DNA of 48,326 nt from CAYYYA01 sp964517065 (GCA_964517065.1 CAZFBK010000009.1:1-48326), one strand, 5' to 3'. Counted from the first letter of the stretch, positions 7,376 through 13,091 are shown. Notes: generated by a model from the sequence alone, not told the origin. Translations and numbers: made by a program.

Positions 7376-7404
7376 GGCGTTCCTTTCGGCTGAGGTTGGG
7401 TCTT

Positions 7405-7860
7405 CTACTTTTGTTCGGAATGGTCGCCCAGTGCAAACCGGGCGTCTTTCACTACGTCTTCTAGACTGATTGTGTAGGGTTGTAGCCTCGTCACTTCACG
7501 TCTAAATGTCTTCCGTTCAGCGATGGATCGTTCGACCTGAGTCCAGACAGTCTTCGGAGTCATCTTATAGACAACAAGGGTTTGGTCGGAGGAGACTGAC
7601 AGAAGACAAGCAACAAACGATCCTACCTTCAGCTCTTCGAAAAGCTCGGGGCACGAGCCTTTGAGAAAAGGATATGGAAGTCCTTTATCAATGGCAGAGC
7701 ACATGGCTGCTTGAGCGAACCTTGCGATCGTACCGTCCGTGAAAAGAATCCGGCCGGTGTGGCGGCTTGTTTCCAATACCACCACCTGCCCGAAATAAAT
7801 TTCACTCCGTGCTGGTCTGTCACCCATCCGTACGATAGTGACTGGGAATCTTTCTGGCAT
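7405..7860 (-). CDS. Hypothetical beta-rich protein, OB/cold-shock-like pattern
   Basis: A 151-residue protein with a GGAG site before ATG. It has YFGQVVVLETSRHTGRILFTDGTIARF, then LKVGSFVACLLSVSSDQTLVVYKM and a helical basic tail (TQVERSIAERKTFRREV). It is similar over its whole core to the downstream gene at 6905. The G-x-V...G-x-I-x-x-x-DG-x-x-x-x-F spacing resembles cold-shock domains, without the classic motifs. It follows the stem-loop at 7890 and the structured 3' element of the pilin gene. Confidence 0.7.
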   Translation of the reverse strand: MPERFPVTIVRMGDRPARSEIYFGQVVVLETSRHTGRILFTDGTIARFAQAAMCSAIDKGLPYPFLKGSCPELFEELKVGSFVACLLSVSSDQTLVVYKMTPKTVWTQVERSIAERKTFRREVTRLQPYTISLEDVVKDARFALGDHSEQK

Positions 7861-7889
7861 TGTAGCTCCAGGGAAAGTGTTAACTCTTT

Positions 7890-7936
7890 CTGCCTACACC
7901 TCTAGAGATTAAAGTAATCTGCAAAAGAGTAGGCAG
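7890..7936 (-). promoter_or_regulatory. Nested stem-loop, copy C, between pilin unit and next gene
   Basis: The outer stem CTGCCTAC / GTAGGCAG (7890-7897, 7929-7936) encloses AGATTA/TAATCT. It is homologous to the stem-loop at 8998-9047 (shared TAGAGAT, AGTA, AGAGT), and its outer stem differs at two positions that both still pair. In each case it lies after a pilin gene plus structured element and before the next gene. Confidence 0.6.
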
Positions 7937-7953
7937 GAATAGTTTTAAGATTT

Positions 7954-7983
7954 TCGCCCACAGGGCGACCGCCTTTTGGGCGG
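7954..7983. repeat. Double-hairpin repeat, copy 2
   Basis: CGCCC-ACA-GGGCG followed by CCGCC-TTTTG-GGCGG. Its first 17 bases equal those of the copy in pyrG (2922-2938); the second hairpin has different but self-complementary arms. It is inserted between the pilin 3' element and the stem-loop at 7890. Confidence 0.7.
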
Positions 7984-7984
7984 A

Positions 7985-8125
7985 GTTGTAAGGAACATCT
8001 ACTGCCTAAATTTTCTAGGCCTCTGGCCTACAAAACTTGGGTAGTGCCTCGAACCGATAGATTGGCTCGAGGCGTGCCTCGTACCTTAGTGGTACGGGGC
8101 GTATGGTGACCACGTGGTGTGGTCA
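7985..8125 (-). promoter_or_regulatory. Structured 3' element of the pilin gene, copy 1
   Basis: It begins at the stop codon of the pilin gene at 8123 and is homologous to 9086-9198. Stems: GACCAC/GTGGTC around an ACCAC loop at the stop; an extra GTACC/GGTAC hairpin unique to this copy; GCCTCGA/TCGAGGC; and TAGGCC/GGCCTA. The single-stranded stretches (CACTACCCAAGTTTTGTAG, TTAGGCAGTAG, TTCCTTACAA) are nearly invariant. Stems carry compensatory differences between copies, so RNA folding is probably selected. Possible roles are mRNA protection, attenuation or processing. Confidence 0.65.
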
Positions 8126-8533
8126 GTCGTAGTTCTTCAGTGTGACGGGTAACAAGCCCTTCGCACCGTAGCCGGTTATGACGTACATGTTCAGGCCGAC
8201 GACCTCGTATCCGAGGTCTCCCAGATCCGACGCCGTCCCACACCAGGTGATGTGGGAGAGATAATCGTGGAACGGGTTGTTCGGAACCTGACCTTGCGGC
8301 ATCAACGCGATGACGTTTTCGAGGTCCAAGGCGGTCGGATACACACCATCGTGCTGGGCGGCGAAGTCTTCGACCGCCAACTGCAACGTGTGCATGTTGC
8401 TCTTGACCATGCCTTCGCGGGCGCGATCCTGCATCGAGATGAAGTTTGGAATGGCGATGGCGGCCAGGATGGCGAGGATGACGAAGACGATCATGAATTC
8501 GATCAGGGTGAAACCTTTGGAATTGCGCAGCAT
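8123..8533 (-). CDS. Type IV pilin-like protein with canonical Glu5
   Basis: A 136-residue prepilin. The leader MLRNSKG is followed by the processing site G/FTLIE and a hydrophobic helix EFMIVFVILAILAAIAIPNF, the class III/type IV N-terminus cleaved by prepilin peptidase. Glu at mature position 5 is present. The C-terminal part (DLENVIALMPQGQVPNNPF) recalls major-pseudopilin folds. AAGGAG lies six bases before the ATG, excluding a longer in-frame start at 8695. No pilus assembly genes (pilB, pilC, pilD) lie in the window, so they must be elsewhere. Confidence 0.9.
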   Translation of the reverse strand: MLRNSKGFTLIEFMIVFVILAILAAIAIPNFISMQDRAREGMVKSNMHTLQLAVEDFAAQHDGVYPTALDLENVIALMPQGQVPNNPFHDYLSHITWCGTASDLGDLGYEVVGLNMYVITGYGAKGLLPVTLKNYD

Positions 8534-8543
8534 TGTTTTCTCC

Positions 8544-8684
8544 TTAGTCCTCACGAACGCCGGTGTCTTTACCGCTGGGAGGATCCCAGACGAATGATAG
8601 CGTGGAGCGCGGACGTTTTTCTGCTTGGTGTTGCTCCCAGATTTCCAGAAGCTCCAAGCTGATGTCGCTATCGTTGACTTCCAT
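8544..8684 (-). CDS. Small acidic protein (46 residues)
   Basis: MEVNDSDISLELLEIWEQHQ is an acidic helix, followed by a basic turn and WDPPSGKDTGVRED. It starts eight bases after the stop of the gene at 8692 and ends ten bases before the pilin ATG; its stop abuts the AAGGAG site of that pilin. A GGGA lies close upstream. It is probably translated by coupling. Unrecognised; confidence is limited by length. A frame extending back to 8744 would overlap its neighbour and lacks a ribosome site. Confidence 0.5.
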   Translation of the reverse strand: MEVNDSDISLELLEIWEQHQAEKRPRSTLSFVWDPPSGKDTGVRED

Positions 8685-8691
8685 TTCCCGA

Positions 8692-8895
8692 TCACCGACC
8701 ACTCCTTGCCTCCATGTAGTTGTCGAAGCTTCGAATTTCATCATCGAGGTGTGCCAGCTCCGCGTCGATTTCCGCGATAGCCGCCAGCATTTCGACTTCT
8801 GCCTCTTCAGCAGCGAGTTGACCTGCCCGTCGAGAACTCAGACCGTCGACCAGCCTTTTGGGCTGACGGCCCCTTTCCTTAAAATCGCGTGCCAT
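8692..8895 (-). CDS. Small coiled-coil protein (67 residues)
   Basis: It begins MARDFKERGRQPKRLVDG. Residues 20-60 (AGQLAAEEAEVEMLAAIAEI, then DAELAHLDDEIRSF) form a strong heptad pattern, an amphipathic coiled coil with a basic N-terminus. CTGGAGG lies eight bases before the ATG; the longer frame from 9006 lacks such a site. It may oligomerise or pair with another island product. No family recognised. Confidence 0.7.
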   Translation of the reverse strand: MARDFKERGRQPKRLVDGLSSRRAGQLAAEEAEVEMLAAIAEIDAELAHLDDEIRSFDNYMEARSGR

Positions 8896-8997
8896 GATAG
8901 AGCCTCCAGAAAAGGTTGATGAGAAAACTACACAGAAGTTTGAACTGCGGTTGTTCTTCTTTCCAGTAACGCACAGAGATATCCTCCGTTGATTATT

Positions 8998-9047
8998 CCC
9001 ACCCACACTGTTAGAGATCTTAGTAGGTCTCTATGAGAGTGGGTAGG
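8998..9047 (-). promoter_or_regulatory. Nested stem-loop, copy B
   Basis: The outer ACCCAC / GTGGGT stem and inner AGAGATCT / AGGTCTCT helix are homologous to the stem-loop at 7890-7936. It lies between the structured element of the 122-residue pilin-like gene and the coiled-coil gene at 8895. The rest of 8896-8997 is an unstructured-looking leader ending in the CTGGAGG site. Confidence 0.6.
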
Positions 9048-9085
9048 AGGTTAGGAGATTGAAGCTAGAAGTTAGGAGTTAGAAA
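9048..9085. repeat. Purine-rich GTTAGGAG repeat tract, copy 1
   Basis: The AGGTTAGGAG...AAGTTAGGAGTTAG type of tract resembles those at 21181-21210 and, inverted, at 22231-22268 inside holB. Here it sits between the pilin 3' element and stem-loop B, the same point where the other unit carries the double-hairpin repeat. Confidence 0.5.
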
Positions 9086-9198
9086 TTGTAAGGAACAGCT
9101 ACTGCCTAAGTCTTTTAGTCCTATGACTACAAAACTTGGGTAGTGCCTCGAACCGTGGTGGCTTCGAGGCGTATGGTTTTGACCGCGTGGTGCGGTTA
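9086..9198 (-). promoter_or_regulatory. Structured 3' element of the pilin-like gene, copy 2
   Basis: It starts at the stop codon of the gene at 9196 and is homologous to 7985-8125. Compared with copy 1, the stop-proximal stem has a C-G pair where copy 1 has T-A, around the same ACCAC loop, and the TAGGCC hairpin becomes TAGTC/GACTA with a matched change on both sides. It lacks the GTACC hairpin of copy 1. The 3' end again reads TTCCTTACAA. Confidence 0.65.
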
Positions 9199-9564
9199 GT
9201 GTTTGAGATGATAGGCGATGAATACGTTGGCATCGGGCGCCATACCAGCACTGAGCCAGCGGTATTTCATCGTGCCCACCGAGTCGCCGACAGCGATCTC
9301 GGGAGATCCGGCCAGACACGGATACGACTGTGACCCGACCTCGACCGACAACATAGTGACCGGTGAACCGTCCGGTAGCGTCGTACGCTTCATCGCGACG
9401 ACCTTCCCGTCCAGAAAGGGGGTGGTCCAGCAGTTGGTCATGGTCGTGCTGGTCGTGTGGTTGGTGCCGAAAAGGAAGTTCGGGATAGCAATTGCTGCGA
9501 TGATGCCGATGATGACCACTACCATCATCAGTTGGATCAGGGTGAAGCCCTTGGAATTGCGCAT
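9196..9564 (-). CDS. Type IV pilin-like protein lacking Glu5
   Basis: The 122-residue prepilin has leader MRNSKG, then FTLIQLMMVVVIIGIIAAIAIPNF. The processing site is intact, but mature position 5 is Gln instead of the near-invariant Glu that drives subunit docking. In other systems Glu5 loss marks a tip-located minor pilin such as GspK. The rest (VVAMKRTTLPDGSPVTML, a Cys pair) is predicted beta-rich. GAGGAGG lies upstream of ATG. It shares its leader sequence and 3' element with the pilin at 8123. Confidence 0.85.
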   Translation of the reverse strand: MRNSKGFTLIQLMMVVVIIGIIAAIAIPNFLFGTNHTTSTTMTNCWTTPFLDGKVVAMKRTTLPDGSPVTMLSVEVGSQSYPCLAGSPEIAVGDSVGTMKYRWLSAGMAPDANVFIAYHLKH

Positions 9565-9615
9565 TCTTAATGCCTCCTCTTTAGGAGAAACGCAGACTGA
9601 CGGTGTGTCGGTCTG

Positions 9616-9984
9616 CTAGTACAGTCGTCTCGGAAGTTCAAATTCCTTGAAGTAGGAATCCTCGTGGTGGCGGATTGCTCGGTTGTAGTTCTCCCGTAGA
9701 CTATCAGCTCGTGCCTCCAGTTTGATGTAGGCGAGAAGCTGAGGTCGGGCTGCGTTGGCTCCGAGTCGATGGGTGGCTTCAAGCCACAAAACCTTCGCAG
9801 AGTCCGCACGAACAGCAGTTTGGGAGAAATCGTTGACCTCGAACTGAAGGCGCTGCGCTTCCTTCTGGTAGAGGTCTTGATTGTCGACTTTGTTAAGCAC
9901 GCGACTCATGTAACCGGTCATAACACAGAGTCCGATTACAATGACCGCGATACCGATTACACTACCCCAGGAACGGTTTCTCAT
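9616..9984 (-). CDS. Single-pass membrane protein with helical outer domain
   Basis: A 122-residue protein with one N-terminal transmembrane helix (GSVIGIAVIVIGLCVMTGYM, about residues 7-27). A long helical domain follows (QKEAQRLQFEVNDFSQTAV, LLAYIKLEARADSLRENYN). The start was placed at the second Met because GAAAGGA lies six bases before it; the Met at 10002 has no site. The architecture fits a membrane-anchored accessory protein beside the pilins. No family recognised. Confidence 0.7.
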   Translation of the reverse strand: MRNRSWGSVIGIAVIVIGLCVMTGYMSRVLNKVDNQDLYQKEAQRLQFEVNDFSQTAVRADSAKVLWLEATHRLGANAARPQLLAYIKLEARADSLRENYNRAIRHHEDSYFKEFELPRRLY

Positions 9985-10011
9985 AAAAAATCCTTTCGGC
10001 ATGTCGATCTG

Positions 10012-10311
10012 CTAGTTGCTGTTGCGAAGTGCCAGATCATGCTCACAGGGAATGCCCTGCTCGGCATGGTGCACGCACCCGCAGTCGGCGCGTCCGGCGA
10101 GACTCTTCAGAAGACTCTCCAGGAAGCCCCGGGCGGAGTTGCCTTCGACAACCTCGGCCGGGTGGTCGACGGGTCCCGTGATCGTAACGAAATCATCTTT
10201 CGCATTCACGAAGACGTAGGTGGCGATGTTGCCGCGCACCTCGTCCGCGACCTGTCGGTAGCCCCTGGCTTGCAGCAGGCGGGTCAACTCGGCGATTGTC
10301 GTGCTGGTCAT
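10012..10311 (-). CDS. Hypothetical Cys/His-containing small protein
   Basis: A 99-residue soluble-looking protein. It has helical MTSTTIAELTRLLQARGYRQ, strands ATYVFVNAKDDFVTITGPV, a helix FLESLLKSLAG and a C-terminal DCGCVHHAEQGIPCEHDLAL that could bind a metal through three Cys and three His. AAGGAG precedes the ATG, excluding the start at 10329. Unrecognised. GC reaches about two thirds in 10081-10140 by hand count, well above the flanking genes. Confidence 0.7.
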   Translation of the reverse strand: MTSTTIAELTRLLQARGYRQVADEVRGNIATYVFVNAKDDFVTITGPVDHPAEVVEGNSARGFLESLLKSLAGRADCGCVHHAEQGIPCEHDLALRNSN

Positions 10312-10685
10312 CTTTTCTCTCCTTCGCAAGTAGTGGAACGTCTGTGAATCACAGTTGCCTATCGCGAAAACAATTGGCTGTTTCCAACCACGATTATGGA
10401 GCTCATCTCTTCAGCCAGAGGCTGAATGAGTCAAACGGCTTAACATCTTCATAAAGAAGCTGCAGCCAATGATACAAGGTCGAGGTAGCAACTAGACGAA
10501 TCCAGTTAGTTACCTGCGATCAGGATCATAGTGGGCTCCATGATAGTGGTTGGAAAGTTTATAGTTCAAAAGTTGTAAGGTACGAGTAATCGAGTTTGAC
10601 TCGACACTTCTAAGCGCTCAAGTTCAATAGAGCTAAAGCGCTTGGAAGTGCGGGCGAGTCGGAGACTCGCCCGATCAAGAGAATG
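10312..10685 (-). other. 374-base structured spacer
   Basis: Between the 52-residue gene and the 99-residue gene no frame has a ribosome site. It holds, in minus-strand order, CGGGCGAGT/ACTCGCCCG (10650-10673), a long AAGCGCT/AGCGCTT hairpin with CACTTC/GAAGTG ends (about 10604-10649), CGAGT/ACTCG (about 10591-10603), the ACCTTACAA motif shared with the two pilin 3' elements, and the large branched structure at 10381-10556. A CTGTG/CACAG hairpin lies near 10351-10363. Confidence 0.6.
10381..10556. ncRNA. Candidate branched structured RNA closed by a 22-bp stem
   Basis: 10381-10402 (TTTCCAACCAC then GATTATGGAGC) pairs with 10535-10556 (GCTCCATGATAG then TGGTTGGAAA) with one mismatch and one G-U pair. 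The enclosed 132 bases contain TTCAGCC/GGCTGAA, CTTC/GAAG and an AGGTAGCAACT/AGTTAGTTACCT helix, giving a multi-branched fold. It lies inside the island transcript, but the single G-U pair forms only if the plus strand is the RNA, so the strand is open. No known family recognised. Confidence 0.4.
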
Positions 10686-10844
10686 TCAGCGGCCCATGCC
10701 TTTGATAATGATGTTGGCGGCGTGTTCAAGAAACTGTGAGATAGCGACGAGCGCGAACACCGTCGCCAGTCCCAGCAGAAGATCGCTGGTCGCGAGGGTA
10801 ACGAGCGTTGCCGCCAGAATTGAGCCTATCAACCCAGTTAACAT
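10686..10844 (-). CDS. 52-residue membrane microprotein, first gene of the island
   Basis: MLTGLIGSILAATLVTLATS is followed by DLLLGLATVFALVAISQFLE and HAANIIIKGMGR: two hydrophobic helices with a short basic end. GGGGAG lies three bases before the ATG. It follows a strong promoter and a 200-base structured leader. Two-helix microproteins include holin-like, toxin-like and complex-stabilising types; which applies is unknown. The ribosome site and clean hydrophobic pattern make it a believable gene. Confidence 0.65.
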   Translation of the reverse strand: MLTGLIGSILAATLVTLATSDLLLGLATVFALVAISQFLEHAANIIIKGMGR

Positions 10845-11048
10845 ATTCTCCCCTTATCGGCAACTGCCTGTGGCAGTGCCAGTCTAGAAAGTTAACTTAC
10901 TTTATCCTCGCTACCTCTCTGACGGCCAGTATATGTATCGCCAGGGAGGTAGGGAGGATGGTTGAAAGGAACTTTTGGCTACCCCGTTAGAGACTTATTC
11001 TCTAAAGATAGAGTGAAAGTCTCTAACGGGGCTAGTTTTAGCCTTTAA
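10845..11048 (-). promoter_or_regulatory. Structured 5' leader of the island transcript
   Basis: About 200 bases separate the inferred transcription start from the first ATG. The main hairpin has a perfect 15-bp stem (10982-10996 with 11017-11031, CCCCGTTAGAGACTT arms) and an inner CTCTA/TAGAG helix. A second, TCCT(C)CCTACCTC-type helix lies near 10900-10965, and a GGCA-rich hairpin at about 10859-10880. No leader peptide is evident. A leader this long and paired suggests post-initiation control or mRNA protection. Confidence 0.55.
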
Positions 11049-11054
11049 TAGAGT

Positions 11055-11083
11055 ATTATAGCATGATATGGGGTATGTGTCAA
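11055..11083 (-). promoter_or_regulatory. Perfect-consensus sigma70 promoter of the island
   Basis: On the minus strand TTGACA (11078-11083), a 17-base spacer and TATAAT (11055-11060): both hexamers match consensus exactly with ideal spacing. It is the strongest promoter in the window and points into the ten small genes that end at the terminator at 6502. Confidence 0.9.
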
Positions 11084-11105
11084 TAGTAGCAGGAAACAGG
11101 CTTTT

Positions 11106-11193
11106 AGTTTCTCGGCGATGGTTTAACACCCCCTCTTAACTCCCCCTTAGTAAGGGGGAGGGCCGTGGGGGTGGAGGTAAACGGTGAGAAACT
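11106..11193. repeat. 88-bp imperfect palindrome between divergent promoters
   Basis: Outer arms AGTTTCTC (11106-11113) and GAGAAACT (11186-11193), a middle part CACCCCC/GGGGGTG, and a perfect centre CTCCCCCTT-AGT-AAGGGGGAG (11140-11160). It resembles small non-coding palindromes or MITE-like elements. It lies between the island promoter and the promoter at 11208 and would isolate or couple them. Confidence 0.6.
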
Positions 11194-11207
11194 TATATAC
11201 TTTCCCA

Positions 11208-11236
11208 TTGCCCAAACTCGCCTAGTACCCTATACT
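11208..11236 (+). promoter_or_regulatory. Promoter of the Gmad2/GerMN gene
   Basis: TTGCCC (11208-11213), a 17-base spacer and TATACT (11231-11236), 22 bases before the ATG at 11259. Confidence 0.65.
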
Positions 11237-11258
11237 ATTATCAATTAACCTATACATT

Positions 11259-12146
11259 ATGAAATATTGGAAATTTATCGTTCCGGCAGTTGTTATTATC
11301 CTCGTTGGGGGTATCTATTGGTATCAGACGACCAAGACGATTCGCGAGGCAGCTTGTCCTGACGACGCCATGCTTTGTCCTGACGGTACGCCAGTCGGAC
11401 GTAGTGGCTGGAACTGTCAGTTCGCACCATGTCCGTCAGCACCACAGCAGAATATTACTCTGGAGCAACCGACCGAAGGTGCAGAAATTGGTTTACCTCT
11501 CGTCATCAGCGGACAGGCTCGCGTGTTTGAAAATAATTTAAATTACCGATTGAAGGACAGCGACGGCACGGTGCTGGCGCAAGGCTTCACAACTTCGAAT
11601 GCTCCTGATGTCGGACTGTTCGGACCATATCGGGTGGAAGTTTCTTATCCTCAGCCTAAAGGTACGACTGGCACGGTGGAAGTCTTCAGTCATTCTGCTA
11701 AAGATGGTGCCGAGATAAATTTGTCCAAAGTTTCAGTGACCTTCGCTCAAGTAGAGTCAACCAAAGTCAAAGTTTTTTATCCCAACGGAATTAAAGACCC
11801 TCAAGCATTGGATTGTGAGAAAGTGTATAGTTTGGAACGTCGTGTAGCTAAGACAACCGCAGTGGGACAAGCAGCTCTGGAAGATTTATTGCGCGGTCCG
11901 CAAACTCAAGATGTTAATAATGGTTATTTCAGTGCTATCAACCCAGGAGTAACTTTACAAAAATTGACCATTGAAAATGGTGTGGCCAAAGCTGATTTTA
12001 GTGAACTGTTAGACGTGAACGTTGCCGGCTCCTGCCGTGTAGCGATGATTCGCTCACAAATTGAGAAAACATTAAAACAATTCCCAACAGTGAAATCTGT
12101 CGTTATCTCGATTAACGGCGAATCAGAAACAATTTTACAGCCGTAG
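11259..12146 (+). CDS. Secreted or anchored protein with Gmad2 and GerMN domains
   Basis: A 295-residue protein. An N-terminal membrane segment (FIVPAVVIILVGGIYWYQ) is followed by a Cys-rich stretch (CPDDAMLCPDG...CQFAPCP), then a Gmad2 immunoglobulin-like domain (TLEQPTEGAEIGLPLVISGQ to about 165) and a GerMN domain (VKVFYPNG..., ALEDLLRGP, VKSVVISINGE). The two domains are known together in spore germination and related envelope proteins; a spore role is not implied. It is probably a cell-envelope protein. The next gene begins one base after its stop. Confidence 0.85.
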   Translation: MKYWKFIVPAVVIILVGGIYWYQTTKTIREAACPDDAMLCPDGTPVGRSGWNCQFAPCPSAPQQNITLEQPTEGAEIGLPLVISGQARVFENNLNYRLKDSDGTVLAQGFTTSNAPDVGLFGPYRVEVSYPQPKGTTGTVEVFSHSAKDGAEINLSKVSVTFAQVESTKVKVFYPNGIKDPQALDCEKVYSLERRVAKTTAVGQAALEDLLRGPQTQDVNNGYFSAINPGVTLQKLTIENGVAKADFSELLDVNVAGSCRVAMIRSQIEKTLKQFPTVKSVVISINGESETILQP

Positions 12147-12147
12147 T

Positions 12148-12723
12148 GTGAGACAACAGATTACCGATGTCTTGGCGCACATGGCCGAGCATGAAGCAGG
12201 TTTCAGCTCGCAGTTTGCCATACCGGCAGAAGTCGGTGAGTATTTGAGAATGTTGGTTCTGGAGTATAAGCTAATGAGAATTTTAGAATTAGGCACCTGG
12301 CGTGGTGCATCTGCTATATATTTAGGGTCAGCACTGGAAGAATTGGGTCAGGGTCAGGTTACTACGGTGAATTTACCGCACGAAGAGGCAAATATCCAGC
12401 AGGCACGTGCCAACATTGCAGCGAGTGGATTGTCAGACTATATCACACAAGTACTGCAGTCGGCTGAAGATTATTTACAGCAGGCAAAAGATCAAGGTTT
12501 AGAATTTGATCTGATCTTCATTGACGCGGACAAAGGCCATGTTGACAGCTACGTCAGATTAGGGTTAGATGTGCTATCACCGTCCGGATATATCGTGGTG
12601 GATGACTGGAAATTATTGAATAATCAACAACAAGCGTTCTTTCAACGTTTACAACAGGAAAACAATCTCAACCTACGGGTTGTGGAGATAGGGAATGGTT
12701 TGGCCGTGGTGCGACAATCGTAG
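12148..12723 (+). CDS. SAM-dependent O-methyltransferase-like protein
   Basis: The 191-residue Rossmann-type methyltransferase has motif I ILELGTWRGASAIYLG, an acidic loop after the second strand, and FDLIFIDADKG with IVVDDW, the pattern of class I O-methyltransferases of the COMT/Methyltransf_24 type, where the two Asp-containing motifs bind a metal. The substrate is unknown. It uses GTG as start, directly after the Gmad2/GerMN gene, and they are probably co-transcribed. Confidence 0.8.
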   Translation: MRQQITDVLAHMAEHEAGFSSQFAIPAEVGEYLRMLVLEYKLMRILELGTWRGASAIYLGSALEELGQGQVTTVNLPHEEANIQQARANIAASGLSDYITQVLQSAEDYLQQAKDQGLEFDLIFIDADKGHVDSYVRLGLDVLSPSGYIVVDDWKLLNNQQQAFFQRLQQENNLNLRVVEIGNGLAVVRQS

Positions 12724-12746
12724 TTGGTAAACCACTGGAGGTAGGT

Positions 12747-13019
12747 ATGACTCAGGGTATCTGGCCCACGGAAACTGCCGCGACGCTCCACCAAGTGGTT
12801 TGTCCAGAATGCGGAGCTGTGCAGTCCGTGCCTGTTATTCCCATCCTCGAATACGGATGTGGAGGCGCGTTGGCAACCGGACTTCACGAAGCGGTTGGCT
12901 CGGGTGAGGCACAGTGCAATCCTCAGCTGTGTTCTGCATGCGATACAATTTTGGCGCTGCCAACTGAAGTCATGGATGATCGGACCACTCAGGTGTTTCA
13001 AACCTGGTGCGGTCACTGA
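12747..13019 (+). CDS. Small zinc-ribbon-like protein
   Basis: A 90-residue protein with CPEC (Cys-19, Cys-22) and CSAC (Cys-62, Cys-65) spaced as a four-Cys zinc ribbon, plus extra Cys at 38, 57 and 87. It has a strong CTGGAGG site before ATG, unlike its housekeeping neighbours, and is closed by a terminator at 13042. In size, ribosome site and base composition it resembles the island genes. Function unknown. Confidence 0.7.
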   Translation: MTQGIWPTETAATLHQVVCPECGAVQSVPVIPILEYGCGGALATGLHEAVGSGEAQCNPQLCSACDTILALPTEVMDDRTTQVFQTWCGH

Positions 13020-13041
13020 CCTGTCCGGTCACTTCAACAAT

Positions 13042-13085
13042 CCTCCGCCTTGGTGTAATAACCGGGGCGGGGGTTTTTGTTTTAT
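13042..13085 (+). terminator. Rho-independent terminator after the zinc-ribbon gene
   Basis: CCTCCGCC (13042-13049) pairs with GGCGGGGG (13066-13073), with an inner TTGG/CCGG helix, followed by TTTTTGTTTTA. Confidence 0.85.
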
Positions 13086-13091
13086 ATAAAT

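Noticed and set aside
6974..7393. 139-codon plus-strand frame
   Set aside because: Antisense to the 156-residue minus gene, which has a ribosome site and a paralogue beside it.
8252..8662. 136-codon plus-strand frame
   Set aside because: Antisense to the pilin gene, whose prepilin signature is unmistakable.
9769..10347. 192-codon plus-strand open frame across the island
   Set aside because: It is antisense to two genes with good ribosome sites, has no site of its own, and reads as low-structure Arg/Gly/Val-rich protein expected from a GC-rich opposite strand.
11259..12146. Sporulation gene
   Set aside because: GerMN and Gmad2 domains occur in many non-spore-forming bacteria and no other spore gene is present.
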